A stretch of 47,982 nt of DNA from Acidisoma silvae (GTDB taxonomy: Bacteria; Pseudomonadota; Alphaproteobacteria; Acetobacterales; Acetobacteraceae): positions 1 through 47,982 of the forward strand of contig NZ_JAESVB010000023.1 of assembly GCF_020618775.1 (NCBI RefSeq). Reading direction: 5' to 3'. The position numbers were made by a program, and so were the translations under genes. This document shows positions 18,279-26,762 of this stretch, one piece after another. Position 1 is the first letter of the stretch, and each line of letters begins with the position of its first letter. The notes under the pieces are model-generated. The model was not told where the DNA came from. It worked only from the letters and a program-made list of their open reading frames with translations, and ran no database searches.

Positions 18279-18935
18279 CTAGCCACGACGTTCCGAGCGT
18301 TGGTGAAACATCTTGGCGAAATCCGGCGGCAGGCTTTCTGGCTGAACAAGACCGGAAGCCGCAGCGATACGCCACCAGGCAACATCGGCTTCATGAATGA
18401 CAACGCATTCCAGGCTTCGTTTCACATTGTCACCTTCGGGCGAATGGCTGGCGGCAATATGCGCGACCTCTTCCGGCAGACCGGCAAGAAGGCAGATATG
18501 GGCCCCGTAAATGGGATGGCGCAGCGAAGGCCAGCCAAAGCGACTGCCGTCCTTGTTCCATCGCTGTTGATTCTCAGGGTCGCATTCAAAGGTCTTGCCG
18601 ACGTCATGGCAAAGCCCGCCGGCGATGACGATGTCGCGATCAATATCGGCCAGCGGAAAAGCCGCGGCGAAATAGTCGACATAGCCCAGTGCCAGCTTCG
18701 TCACGCCGCGCAGATGCAGATCCTGGCCACCTTCCTTCAGAAGGAGCGTTCCGGGGATAGCCTCCCCCGGCAGATCGCGCACACGCTTGAAGCTGGAAAA
18801 CGACAGGGCAATCGCCCATGCATCGATGCACTGTTCTCTCAGCGACTGCTTCGAGATCAGATCGACTTCCGGAAGATCTTCACGAATGCTTTGCCTGACC
18901 GCATCAGGCAGCGCTATGCTGTATCCATTCATCAT
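18279..18935 (-). CDS. HD-domain metal-dependent phosphohydrolase-like protein
   Basis: A protein of about 218 residues with an HD domain. First ligand His74 (DLHLRGVTK), the His110-Asp111 pair in GLCHDVGKTFE, His residues in the HPIYGAHI and IAASHSPEG region, and a late HEAD in VIHEADVAW complete the expected pattern. HD proteins cleave phosphomonoesters or nucleotides; some act as hydrolases or oxygenases on small molecules. The ATG at 18935 has GGAGA 13 bases upstream. It is the promoter-proximal gene of the long operon and is divergent from a LysR gene. Why a catabolic operon should begin with an HD protein is not obvious, so its substrate is an open question. Confidence 0.8.
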   Translation of the reverse strand: MMNGYSIALPDAVRQSIREDLPEVDLISKQSLREQCIDAWAIALSFSSFKRVRDLPGEAIPGTLLLKEGGQDLHLRGVTKLALGYVDYFAAAFPLADIDRDIVIAGGLCHDVGKTFECDPENQQRWNKDGSRFGWPSLRHPIYGAHICLLAGLPEEVAHIAASHSPEGDNVKRSLECVVIHEADVAWWRIAAASGLVQPESLPPDFAKMFHQRSERRG

Positions 18936-19147
18936 GATGATGGCTTGTCTCCGGCCAGATATTGCGTCGCACAATAATGCAAACGTCTAAGAAAAGATCA
19001 GATGATATTGCCACATGACATGCCAAATATTGGTGTGATGGCGCCTCATGCCGCCGTTTCCTCATTTTTATGCTTGCAGGATAGGCAGGGCCTGGCAGAT
19101 AAAACAATTTAGAAATTTTGTGTTTTTCGATTCAGGTTTTTAAAATT
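18936..19147. promoter_or_regulatory. Divergent promoter region, HD operon and LysR gene
   Basis: This 212-bp AT-rich gap separates the fourteen-gene minus-strand operon from the plus-strand LysR gene. TTGCC at 19008-19012 and GCCAA at 19022-19026 form a near-perfect dyad with a 9-bp spacer, and AATATT occurs just beside it. LysR-type proteins usually bind such interrupted dyads between divergent genes, so this is the best operator candidate. The gap and dyad are seen; regulation is inferred. Confidence 0.5.
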
Positions 19148-20056
19148 ATGCGCCCTAGCTCAGCCCAGCTTGAAGCCTTTTATTGGGTGGCGCGCCTGGG
19201 ATCGGTCAAGGAAGCGGCCCGGCACCTCAATGTGGCTCCGCCGACCATCTCGCTGCGCATCGACCAATTGGAAGCCGATCTCGGCCATACGATGTTCGAG
19301 CGTCAGGGGCGCCATGTCGTGCTGACTCAGCGCGGAGAGGCGCTGGTGCCGCATGTCGCGGCGGTAATCGAAGACTACAGCAAAATTCACGCAGCTATGG
19401 GGGAAGCCTGGCAAAGCCACGGCGTCATTCGCATCGGTGTCACAGAAACCTTCGCTCAGGCCTGCCTTCCGGCCTATATGGCCCGCGTCGCCTCTCGCTA
19501 CCCAAGCGTGCGACTGGAATTCACCGTCGGTACCAGTGCCGATCTTGAGGGTGAGATCCTGGAGCGGCGGCTTGACCTTGCTTTCGCGATCAATCCGACC
19601 GGCGACCCAAAGCTGACTCTGGTGCCACTCGGCACGCAACCCGCCGTCTGGGCTGCCGCGCCGTCCTTCAATCTGCCCGCGCGCCTCCATCCACGGGATC
19701 TGGCCGGTATTCTCATTGTCACCAATCCGCCGCCGGCACCGATGTGGTGGCAAATCACGGAATGGTTCCGGCAGGCCGGACTGGAGCCAAGCGCCATCTG
19801 TCGCTGCACCAGTCCCACAATGGTCGCGCAGTTGGTGGCCGCCGGTCTTGGCGCCAGCCTGCTGCCCCGCCGGCTGGTACAGGGGGCCATCGTAGCCGGC
19901 CGCGTCAAAGCCCTTGGCAGCAAATTACCTTTGCACCCATCTCGGATGTTCGCAGTCTTTCGCTTTGCCGATAATGATCGGCTTATTCAGGACATGGTCG
20001 CTCTGGGGCAGGCCGTTATGGATCACGCCCAGTTGATCGAACTACAGCCGTCTTAA
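19148..20056 (+). CDS. LysR-type transcriptional regulator
   Basis: A 302-residue LysR regulator. The helix-turn-helix occupies about residues 5-62 (VKEAARHLNVAPPTISLRID), followed by a ligand-binding domain starting around VIRIGVTETFAQACLP. The ATG at 19148 gives the usual distance to the helix-turn-helix; the binding site upstream is weak. It is divergent from the operon headed by the HD gene and probably controls it in response to an intermediate. It shares its QLEAFYWVARLGS opening with the regulator at 20079, so the two belong to one subfamily. Confidence 0.9.
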   Translation: MRPSSAQLEAFYWVARLGSVKEAARHLNVAPPTISLRIDQLEADLGHTMFERQGRHVVLTQRGEALVPHVAAVIEDYSKIHAAMGEAWQSHGVIRIGVTETFAQACLPAYMARVASRYPSVRLEFTVGTSADLEGEILERRLDLAFAINPTGDPKLTLVPLGTQPAVWAAAPSFNLPARLHPRDLAGILIVTNPPPAPMWWQITEWFRQAGLEPSAICRCTSPTMVAQLVAAGLGASLLPRRLVQGAIVAGRVKALGSKLPLHPSRMFAVFRFADNDRLIQDMVALGQAVMDHAQLIELQPS

Positions 20057-20078
20057 ACACGTGCCGAAACTTTCGCGG

Positions 20079-20975
20079 CTATTTTGCTTGATAATGGCGA
20101 TGCGAAATGACGTTCAGAGCGTCCATGGCGGCCTCGATCTTGTCTCGGTTCCCGCCGCCAAGCTCGCCGATGTAAAGACGGCTGCGGGGTAGCGGCCTCT
20201 TTGTTTTGACGATCTTGAGACGGCCAGCTGTGTCGAAGACCTTTACCATCGGCGCCGGGAATATGCCGATGCCGATACCGGCACGGACAAGCTGCATCGC
20301 GGCGTTGACGCTGGTACATTGGCAAAGATTGCGCGGCGTCTGTCGGTCCTCGGCGAACCAGTCTAGCGTCTTGCGATACATCGGCGTAGGCGGCGGCGTG
20401 GTGATGATCGACAGCGGCAGCAATTGCTCGGGCGTCGCATTTTTCGGAACGGCCATGAAATGCGGCGCCACCCAGACATTGTCCTGCGATGCGAGCGGAA
20501 CAAGACGCAAAGCGCGGTCGCCCATCGGGTCGACCAGGACGGCGAGATCAAGATTGCCCTCCAGCAGACTATGCTGAAGCAAATAGCTTGTTGCTATCGT
20601 CCATTCTGGCTTCAAATGCGGATGCCGCCGAGAGAGTTCCGAAATCAGTTCCGCCAGGCAGGTCACGGCAAAGCCTTCCGCCAAACCGATCCGCAAAGAT
20701 CCCGCAATCGCCGGCGCGGCATCCATCCGCTCCAGACGATGAAAGGCGTCTAGAACACCCTTCGCATGTTCAAACAGCGCAAAACCCTCATGGGTTGCCT
20801 TCACACCACGGCCGGAGGGCACAAGAACTGCCCTTGGCAACTCTTCCTGCAGCTGCCGCAAGCGGAGCGAGATGGTGGATTGCGTCACGCTCAACCGGCT
20901 GGCCGCTTTTTGCAGCGAGCCCAGTTCTATCACCCAGTAGAAAGCCTCAATCTGGGGGATGGAAATGCGACTCAT
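20079..20975 (-). CDS. LysR-type transcriptional regulator
   Basis: A 298-residue LysR regulator, convergent with the LysR gene at 19148 and ending 22 bp from it. Helix-turn-helix LQKAASRLSVTQSTISLRLR, then an effector domain beginning SLRIGLAEGFAVTCL. The ATG at 20975 is preferred over a TTG four codons earlier. It is divergent from the MFS-SDR gene pair starting at 21100 and is the likely regulator of that pair. Similarity of its first 50 residues to its neighbour (QIEAFYWVIELGS) suggests an old duplication or joint recruitment. Confidence 0.9.
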   Translation of the reverse strand: MSRISIPQIEAFYWVIELGSLQKAASRLSVTQSTISLRLRQLQEELPRAVLVPSGRGVKATHEGFALFEHAKGVLDAFHRLERMDAAPAIAGSLRIGLAEGFAVTCLAELISELSRRHPHLKPEWTIATSYLLQHSLLEGNLDLAVLVDPMGDRALRLVPLASQDNVWVAPHFMAVPKNATPEQLLPLSIITTPPPTPMYRKTLDWFAEDRQTPRNLCQCTSVNAAMQLVRAGIGIGIFPAPMVKVFDTAGRLKIVKTKRPLPRSRLYIGELGGGNRDKIEAAMDALNVISHRHYQAK

Positions 20976-21099
20976 TGAAAATTCCAATCATTCACGGCAA
21001 CGGAAACTCGTTAGACAGAAATTTCCAATAGTCTATAGCTGCAAACTGGGTCACGCTTCACGTTCTCGGGCTTTGGCCCACAAAAAAGTTGAGGAAACC
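20976..21099. promoter_or_regulatory. Divergent promoter region, LysR and MFS-SDR
   Basis: A 124-bp gap between the minus-strand LysR and the plus-strand MFS gene. Two similar words, AAAATTCCAATC near 20980 and AAATTTCCAATAG near 21021, lie about 41 bp apart and could be LysR contact sites. No confident -35/-10 pair was assigned. Confidence 0.4.
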
Positions 21100-22371
21100 A
21101 TGATAGCTCGCCGTGCCTGGGTCGCGTTGGTGATTTTTCTTCTAGTCGTCATCAATTTCATGGACCGCATCGCGCTGTCCGTGGCGGCGAAACCCCTGGT
21201 GGCAGCCTTCGGCTTTACCTCTGTCCAACTCGGCTATCTCTTTTCAGCCTTCCTGTGGACCTATGTTGTCTGTCTGGTGCCGCTTGGACTTTTGAACGAA
21301 ACAGTCCGCCCCCGGGCGATGGTCGGCGGCGCCATGGCCGTGTGGTCGGCAGCCACGCTGCTGATGGGCGTCGTCAGCAGCTACGGCGGCATGATCGTGT
21401 CGCGACTTCTCATGGGCGCCGGCGAGGCCGCAACATTCCCAGCCTGTGGCCGCGTGATCCGCGACTGGTTCCCCGAGCGCGAGCGCGGCGTCGTCACCGC
21501 TTTGTTTAATGGCGGCTGTCAGGCGGGTGCGGCGATCGGTGCTTTGTTCACTGCCGCCCTGGTCGGCTGGGTGGGCTGGCGCGCGCCTTTCATTCTGCTT
21601 GGCGTCCTTGGCTTCGGCTGGATGGCGTTCTGGTTCTTGTGGTATGGCGCGCCGGCCGAAGTTAAATGGCTGCCCAAAGCCGAAAAGCTCATGATTTTGG
21701 ACAATCAGGACCTTGACGAAAGCCGGATTAAGGCGAACCCGACCGCCTCGTCACTGATCTTCCTCCTGTCGCATAGCAGCATCTGGGGACTGATCCTAAC
21801 GCAGGCTTGTCTTGTCTATACGGCCTTCCTGTTCCTCAGCTGGCTGCCGATGTTCCTGGAAACCACGCGTCATCTGACGGAAATGCAGACGGGGTATCTG
21901 ACAGCGGCGCCTTATCTGCTCGCTGTCGTCTTCAGCCTCATTATTGCGCGTATCAGCGACCGCAGCCTGTCGACGACCGATATCAAGCGCGGCCGGCGGC
22001 GCAACTTTGTGGCGATCTCAGCCGCTCTGTCCTTGCTCATCCTGCTCGCGACCGTTGTCACGAATGTCTGGGCGCTGCTGGCTGTTCTGACCTTCGTTCT
22101 GACAGGATGCGCGGGCGGCGCGGGCCTGAATTTCACCCTGGCGAGCGATATTCTGGAAAATCCTCGCGACGTGCCGACGGTCTTCGCGCTGACCGCCTTC
22201 GGCGGCAATCTGTTCGGCTTGGCCGCGCCCATCATTACCGGTTATCTGGTGCAGAAGGCCGGCGGCTATATCATCGCCTTTCATGTCGCCGCGGCCTTGC
22301 TGCTATGTGGCTTTATCCTCACGCTCACCCTGACGCGAAAGCCGGTTCCATCTCAGCATAGTTTCGCCTAG
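21100..22371 (+). CDS. MFS transporter, anion:cation symporter-like
   Basis: A 423-residue major facilitator with twelve hydrophobic segments. The first segment ends INFMDRIALSVAAKPL, typical of the anion:cation symporter family that includes hexuronate, glucarate and galactonate carriers. GAGGAAACC immediately precedes the ATG at 21100, which fixes the start; the frame extends upstream to 20959 without any support. The SDR gene follows after 52 bp, so both are probably co-transcribed. A sugar-acid substrate would match the lactonase-type enzymes of the neighbouring operon. Confidence 0.88.
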   Translation: MIARRAWVALVIFLLVVINFMDRIALSVAAKPLVAAFGFTSVQLGYLFSAFLWTYVVCLVPLGLLNETVRPRAMVGGAMAVWSAATLLMGVVSSYGGMIVSRLLMGAGEAATFPACGRVIRDWFPERERGVVTALFNGGCQAGAAIGALFTAALVGWVGWRAPFILLGVLGFGWMAFWFLWYGAPAEVKWLPKAEKLMILDNQDLDESRIKANPTASSLIFLLSHSSIWGLILTQACLVYTAFLFLSWLPMFLETTRHLTEMQTGYLTAAPYLLAVVFSLIIARISDRSLSTTDIKRGRRRNFVAISAALSLLILLATVVTNVWALLAVLTFVLTGCAGGAGLNFTLASDILENPRDVPTVFALTAFGGNLFGLAAPIITGYLVQKAGGYIIAFHVAAALLLCGFILTLTLTRKPVPSQHSFA

Positions 22372-22423
22372 GTCTCTCCGTCAGCCATGCCCATCGCCTG
22401 AAAGCCCCAAGGATCTCTCGCGC

Positions 22424-23194
22424 ATGAAAAACCTTCTTGATGACAAGACCTGCATTATCACGGGCGGGTGCGGCAGTGTCGGTCTTGCCGCCGCGCGGCT
22501 GTTCCTGTCGGAAGGGGCGCGCGTGATGCTGGTTGATCTTGACGATGGACGGCTGGCGGCGGCGAAAGCGAGCCTCGGCTCCGACAAAGTCGCCGTCTTC
22601 AAGGGGGATGTCGCGGAATCCGCCGATGTAGCGGGCTATCTCGCGGCAACCAACGGGCTGTGGGGTCCTATCGACGTCGTTTTCAGCAATGCCGGAAATC
22701 ACGGACATATCGCGCCATTGGCCGACTATGATGACGACGCCTTCGATCGGACTTTGCGCATTCACGCACGCGCAGCCTATCTCGTCTGCAAAATGGCGCC
22801 GCCATATATGAATGACCAGAGCAGCATCATTGTCACATCAAGCTTGGCGGGTCTTCGCGGGGGCGCCGGTTCTGAAAACAACATCGCCTATACGGTTGCC
22901 AAGCACGCGCAGACCGGCGTTGTCCGCGCGGCCGCCCATGCCTGGGCCGGACGCGGCATTCGCGTCAACTCGCTCAATCCCGGTCCGATCGACAATCCCT
23001 TCCAGACTAGCATCGAAAATCAGCTGAGCGCCGTCACCGGGCGCAATATCACGCAAGCGATCGATAGCGACATTCCGCTTGGCCGTCACGCCAAGCCTGA
23101 GGAGGTGGCCAAAGCCGCTTTGTTTCTTGCATCCTCTATGAGTAGCTTCATCACCGGACATGTGCATGTTGTAGATGGTGGTCTAGGAAGTTAG
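22424..23194 (+). CDS. SDR family oxidoreductase
   Basis: A 256-residue classical short-chain dehydrogenase/reductase. Cofactor motif TGGCGSVG at 13-20, NAG at 89-91, catalytic Ser139/Ser140, Tyr156 and Lys160 (YTVAK). Asp38 after the second strand (VDLD) favours NAD over NADP. The end DGG at the carboxyl side is typical. It probably oxidises a sugar acid or alcohol produced from the compound carried by the MFS protein upstream. The next 200 bp downstream are gene and IS debris. Confidence 0.92.
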   Translation: MKNLLDDKTCIITGGCGSVGLAAARLFLSEGARVMLVDLDDGRLAAAKASLGSDKVAVFKGDVAESADVAGYLAATNGLWGPIDVVFSNAGNHGHIAPLADYDDDAFDRTLRIHARAAYLVCKMAPPYMNDQSSIIVTSSLAGLRGGAGSENNIAYTVAKHAQTGVVRAAAHAWAGRGIRVNSLNPGPIDNPFQTSIENQLSAVTGRNITQAIDSDIPLGRHAKPEEVAKAALFLASSMSSFITGHVHVVDGGLGS

Positions 23195-23214
23195 CCGCCC
23201 GCCGCTAACGGGTC

Positions 23215-23339
23215 TTCCACATGTTGAAGGCGAAGAGGCTTTTGAGGTGCTCGCAAGGATTGAAGTCGTCTTTTCGCATTTTGTCCTGCAATTCGATGAG
23301 CCTGCTGGCGCTGAATCCAAATTGTTCAACCGCTACAAT
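23215..23339 (-). pseudogene. C-terminal remnant of an unknown protein
   Basis: About 41 codons remain open on the minus strand after a stop at 23340-23342, ending at TAG 23215-23217. The tail reads EHLKSLFAFNMWKTR. The spacing of aromatic and aliphatic residues is reminiscent of the last helix of asparagine synthetase B proteins, but this is a weak resemblance. The upstream part appears lost next to an ISL3 remnant. Confidence 0.3.
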
Positions 23340-23396
23340 TTACCAGGGCCAATGTCATTGTCCTTTAAAATGGCTCTCCCTCACATTGAGGGGGTC

Positions 23397-24190
23397 TGGC
23401 TCAAATGATGTGACGTCAAGTTGAATAAAGGGGAAGCATCCTCGTGCGGAGTAACTCGGCACTAGCACGACCATAAATTGCGCGCTTGAGAGTTTTTAGA
23501 CGGTTGATTTGCCCCTCTGTCTGACCCTTGCTTCAAGGCTCCACGATAGCGTTGCGGACGGCACCAATGTCCCGACGAAGCGTCGCTGTAAACTGTCCCA
23601 TCGCATGGATGCCGGAGCTGGCTGCGTTCTGTAGCTAAGGATCCAGCAATTCGATATTGCCGCGCCTCAGAAGCCCACGAAAACGCATGGCGAGGGCACG
23701 CATTGCGGCGAACTCAGTGGACGCCTCCTTCAAGTCATCCACTTTTTCGCATTGGGCTTTAGTCAGCAACCCGCGTAGTTTGATGCAAAGCGCTGACGCG
23801 ACAATCGGTGGCACGTGTGCCCTCGGTTTGCCATCAGGCAACCTAGTCCAATCTGGGGGCGAGGATGTGATTACTGCCGCGAAATGGGCACGGCGCCAGC
23901 CGTTGAGGCGCTATTGAAGATGGGTTAGGCTCCCTGTGTAGCCAAGCGGCCGGATCTCCGCGACTAGCTGCCGCCCTATTGTGCATCCTTCGTTCCACCG
24001 TTGGGCCAGGTAAGCGCCGAAGCCGGCCGGCATCGTCGATTTTGGTGCCATGGTCGCCTGCGGCTGGACCGCATCCCGCCGAGTCCACTTTCGGACCATG
24101 CGCCAGTTGAACGTGAGCGTGCAGTGAGCCAATTTTGATTGGGTGCGAAAGTAGCACAAGTTACGTCGGGGATGCGGATAAAAACTTGGC
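23397..24190 (-). pseudogene. ISL3-family transposase remnant, carboxyl half
   Basis: The minus strand encodes pieces of an ISL3 transposase carboxyl half in several frames. They are a helix-turn-helix-like FNWRMVRKWTRRDA, the LAQRWNEGC block near 24000, KVDDLKEASTEFAAMRALAM near 23750, and KGQTEGQINRLKTLKRAIYG near 23500. A stop stands where Trp is expected before the last block, and there are other frameshifts. GGCTCAAATGATG near 23397 may be a worn terminal repeat. The amino half is absent. Clearly dead. Confidence 0.75.
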
Positions 24191-24197
24191 ATACATT

Positions 24198-24640
24198 TTA
24201 AACTCTAATGCCAAGACTCTGTCGATATTCAAGGGGACTGAGAGCCCGAGGGATCTTGACGCGCTTTTCACTATACCAGAGGATGCAGGAATCAACGGCC
24301 TCAACGAATTGTTCAATTGTCGAGGTCTTCCAGTCTCGCGGATAGAATAATTCAGTTTTTAGGCGTCCGAAGAAGCCTTCGCACGCCGCGTTGTCGGTAT
24401 GAGCTTCGTGCCAACTTCAGCTAAGCAAGCAGGTCCGGCAGCCGATAAAGATCTTTGAGGGCGTCAACCAGCACTGTCTTTCCCCGCTTACTCAGGAGGT
24501 GCAGGTCGACGCCCAGGCCTTTTTTCTAGCAATTCATTAGCCTTCTTCGAGAGATCATGTTCGAGCTGCAGTTGTCGGATATCGCCCCGCAGGGATTTGA
24601 GCTGGCGCTCTAATTTCTCTCGCTCCGGTGTGATTTGTTA
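24198..24640 (-). pseudogene. IS3-family (IS150-like) transposase remnant, internally deleted
   Basis: The minus strand contains the tail of orfA (KLERQLKSLRGDIRQLQLEH), the A6G slippery stretch used for programmed frameshifting (plus-strand T run 24530-24535), the start of orfB (LGVDLHLLSKRGKTVLVDAL) and, after a large deletion, the end of orfB (DNAACEGFFGRLKTELFYPR, then LSPLEYRQSLG) with a stop at 24198-24200. The integrase core between 24417 and 24420 is missing. It interrupts a CheB-like fragment just to its right. Confidence 0.75.
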
Positions 24641-24654
24641 TTGCTTTTCACAAT

Positions 24655-24838
24655 TGCGGGAGCCTCAGTGCAACATCACAATAAGAGCCAAGCCACTTTC
24701 CGCGGGCATGGTCTTGAAGAAAGCCTGAATACCGCCTGCAGATGCACCAATGGCAATCACCGGCACAGGCTGGTCGGCAGCGTCAACCACGAACGGCTCG
24801 CTGCACGACTTGGGACCCACATCTATCGGGGATTTCTT
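24655..24838 (-). pseudogene. CheB-type methylesterase fragment
   Basis: The minus strand reads PVIAIGASAGGIQAFFKTMP followed by AESGLALIVMLH and a stop. This is the amino end of the CheB methylesterase domain, with the Ser of the GASAGG motif preserved, as in stand-alone CheB or the CheB-CheR-PAS hybrids. It is open from about 24836 without a start codon and is cut off where the IS3 remnant begins. About 55 codons remain of a domain of roughly 180. Confidence 0.55.
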
Positions 24839-25198
24839 TTAGGACTGCCCGGACGGTAGGCGCCATCGGCGCGCTTTCTTCCCGCTGCAGGAGGCGCAAA
24901 CCTGCTCGCAGTACCTCTGACGCGGTCTGTACCGCCCCGTGCCGACTAAAGCGTCCACATAGGCCATAAGTTGAGGGTCAGTGAGACGTTCAAAGAGGCT
25001 TTTGGAAGCATGCAAACGGCTAGCCCGGCTCCCAACGGGTGTCAAAGATTGACTTCCACAATATTGTCGAGATCTTGCTTAGTTCCTCGTATCGATCTCA
25101 CACTAAGTAATTGCAAGCCGTCGCGTGCTGACAGATGCTAAGCGATAGCTATCTCACGAATGCAAAGTTTTTTTGACGATGGGTTAATCTAGTGGCGC
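24839..25198. other. Gene-poor gap
   Basis: A short minus-strand frame (24839-25045) covers part of it, but its composition and lack of a binding site do not convince me. No RNA gene or repeat is seen. Confidence 0.3.
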
Positions 25199-25900
25199 CT
25201 AATAGGCCAAAAATACTGCCTGAGTTCGATTGATTGCTCCTAGTTGTTGTAAAATATTTCGAACGTGAATTTTAACTGTCGACTCACTCATGCCAAGCTC
25301 ATGAGCAATTACTTTGTTCGGCTTTCCTTGCTTAATGCAGGCCAATACTTCGGACTGCCTCACCGTAAGGGAGTTTTGTAAACGTGTGATCATCGCTTGA
25401 GAAGGGTTTGTTGAAGTATCGAGGAGCAATGAAGTCGGAACATAAGCTCCTCCATTCGCTACAAATTCGACGGCTGAGCGAAGCATACGAACACCCGTGT
25501 CCGCTGTGGAAAAAAAACCATGGGCTCCGCAATCAATAGCGCAACGCGCCGCCCCAGCCACTGCCTCCGTTGTTTCATCCACAAAAATCATAAATTTTGT
25601 GGAGTCGTATTTTCGTATAGTCTCAGATATTTTTTGAATTACCTCCTTTGCTCCACTTCCAACATATATCAATGCGACGTCAGGCGGATCATAATCAGGA
25701 GAAAATGCATCGGAAACGGATACGTAAGTCTCGACTGTCCAGTGATCCCGAGGTGACGGCATTAAGACTTGACTGAGGCATTCGCGAGCGAGCACACGCC
25801 CATGAATGACGGCGATGCGAAGCATGCTAGTCCGAGGATGCACAGGAGTGCTTGGGCTATCCACATCATCAATCGACTCTGAGATAGAAGACCGTGACAT
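25199..25900 (-). CDS. LuxR/NarL-type regulator with degenerate receiver
   Basis: A 233-residue protein with a receiver-like amino domain (about 25-145) and a LuxR helix-turn-helix at about 172-230 (LTVRQSEVLACIKQGKPNKV, then GMSESTVKIHVRNIL). In the receiver, the usual acidic pair is replaced (IAVIHG), the phospho-acceptor Asp position is Tyr (DVALIYVG) and the late Lys is not evident (GAHGFFSTAD). It is therefore unlikely to be switched by phosphorylation; ligand binding or protein contact is more likely. ATG 25900 has a G-rich site 9 bases upstream. Base composition here is lower in GC than in the catabolic operon, consistent with transfer. Confidence 0.8.
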   Translation of the reverse strand: MSRSSISESIDDVDSPSTPVHPRTSMLRIAVIHGRVLARECLSQVLMPSPRDHWTVETYVSVSDAFSPDYDPPDVALIYVGSGAKEVIQKISETIRKYDSTKFMIFVDETTEAVAGAARCAIDCGAHGFFSTADTGVRMLRSAVEFVANGGAYVPTSLLLDTSTNPSQAMITRLQNSLTVRQSEVLACIKQGKPNKVIAHELGMSESTVKIHVRNILQQLGAINRTQAVFLAY

Positions 25901-26522
25901 GAAATCTGCCCCCGCGTAACGAGCTACTAAAAAGTACGTTTTCCTAAGTCTTGTTGCACTCTAGCGATGAGAATTTTGCCATGACATAAAAAATATCGAT
26001 TCATCAAGCCTCATTTAGGTCGCTTTTAGCAGTTAGTTCATCACTAACAGGACCATATCCACCAAATTTTTATCTATAATTGTCAGATTTTTCCACAATC
26101 TTAGGAGATAAGGCGGGTTTAAATCTGATTGAATTGCCGAAAATCTACATTTCATGCGATTATTTTGACCTCGGTTCAATCGGCACAAGTGGCTTTTCTA
26201 GATACGGGAAATGGCAGACTTCAATATTTCCCCACCTCGCACATTGCTTAATTGCAATTACATAAATTTTTACTTTGTTTAATCTGATTAAATTGCCAAC
26301 AAGGGACGCGGGGCTGTGCCCCCCGTTACGTCAGGCTGACATTTGCTGACCGCTTTTCGCCATGGCTGCGCCGCTTGCAAGGCAGTGCCGCCCAATGGCC
26401 GAGTTTGCGAGGCTGACAGCGTATGTTGCGAATATTCAACTGGCAAAACGCTTTTTAAACCGTCTTAGGCTACTTCGCCGCACTAGCTAACCGGTCTGCC
26501 GAGGCTGCCGGTGCCGCACCGT
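25901..26522. other. AT-rich intergenic region with short repeats
   Basis: No convincing gene in about 620 bp. Noted structures are a near-identical direct repeat at 26117-26138 and 26277-26297 (sharing AATCTGATT and AATTGCC), a perfect 12-bp palindrome TAATTGCAATTA at 26249-26260, and a GC hairpin at 26306-26326 (ACG-GGGG / CCCC-CGT). The first half is markedly AT-rich compared with the rest of the window. It may hold the promoter region of the LuxR-type gene. Confidence 0.5.
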
Positions 26523-26762
26523 TGTTGATTTTCATTGGGAGCTGGGCTCTTCTGCATAAAGCGCGCAGTTGCAAGCCCTGATTTTTAATTTTCTCAGATG
26601 CTGCAACAGGATTTCTGTTCCAAAGGGCTGCCTTAATTGCTTCGCACTGAAGCACCCGCGATCAGCCCCGAAAGCTTATACAGAACAATATGTAAGCTTC
26701 GATTCGATGGGATTTCTTGCACGCTTTATGCGAAAAAACCCATCTCTCAGTGAAACTCAACA
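26523..26762. mobile_element. Miniature ISL3-derived element (MITE-like)
   Basis: A 240-bp unit is bounded by inverted repeats like those of the ISL3 element at 592-2367. The core ends 26545-26568 and 26717-26740 match each other at 18 of 24 positions, share GCATAAAGCG or its complement, and are continued outward by the same TGTTGA-TTTC motif on both sides. No transposase piece lies between them. It could have been mobilised by an ISL3 transposase. I see no target duplication. Its right end supplies the start of the small open frame at 26707. Confidence 0.65.

Noticed and set aside
24135-24350. Plus-strand 71-codon frame
   Set aside because: It lies over the end of the IS3 orfB remnant, which explains the sequence on the other strand.
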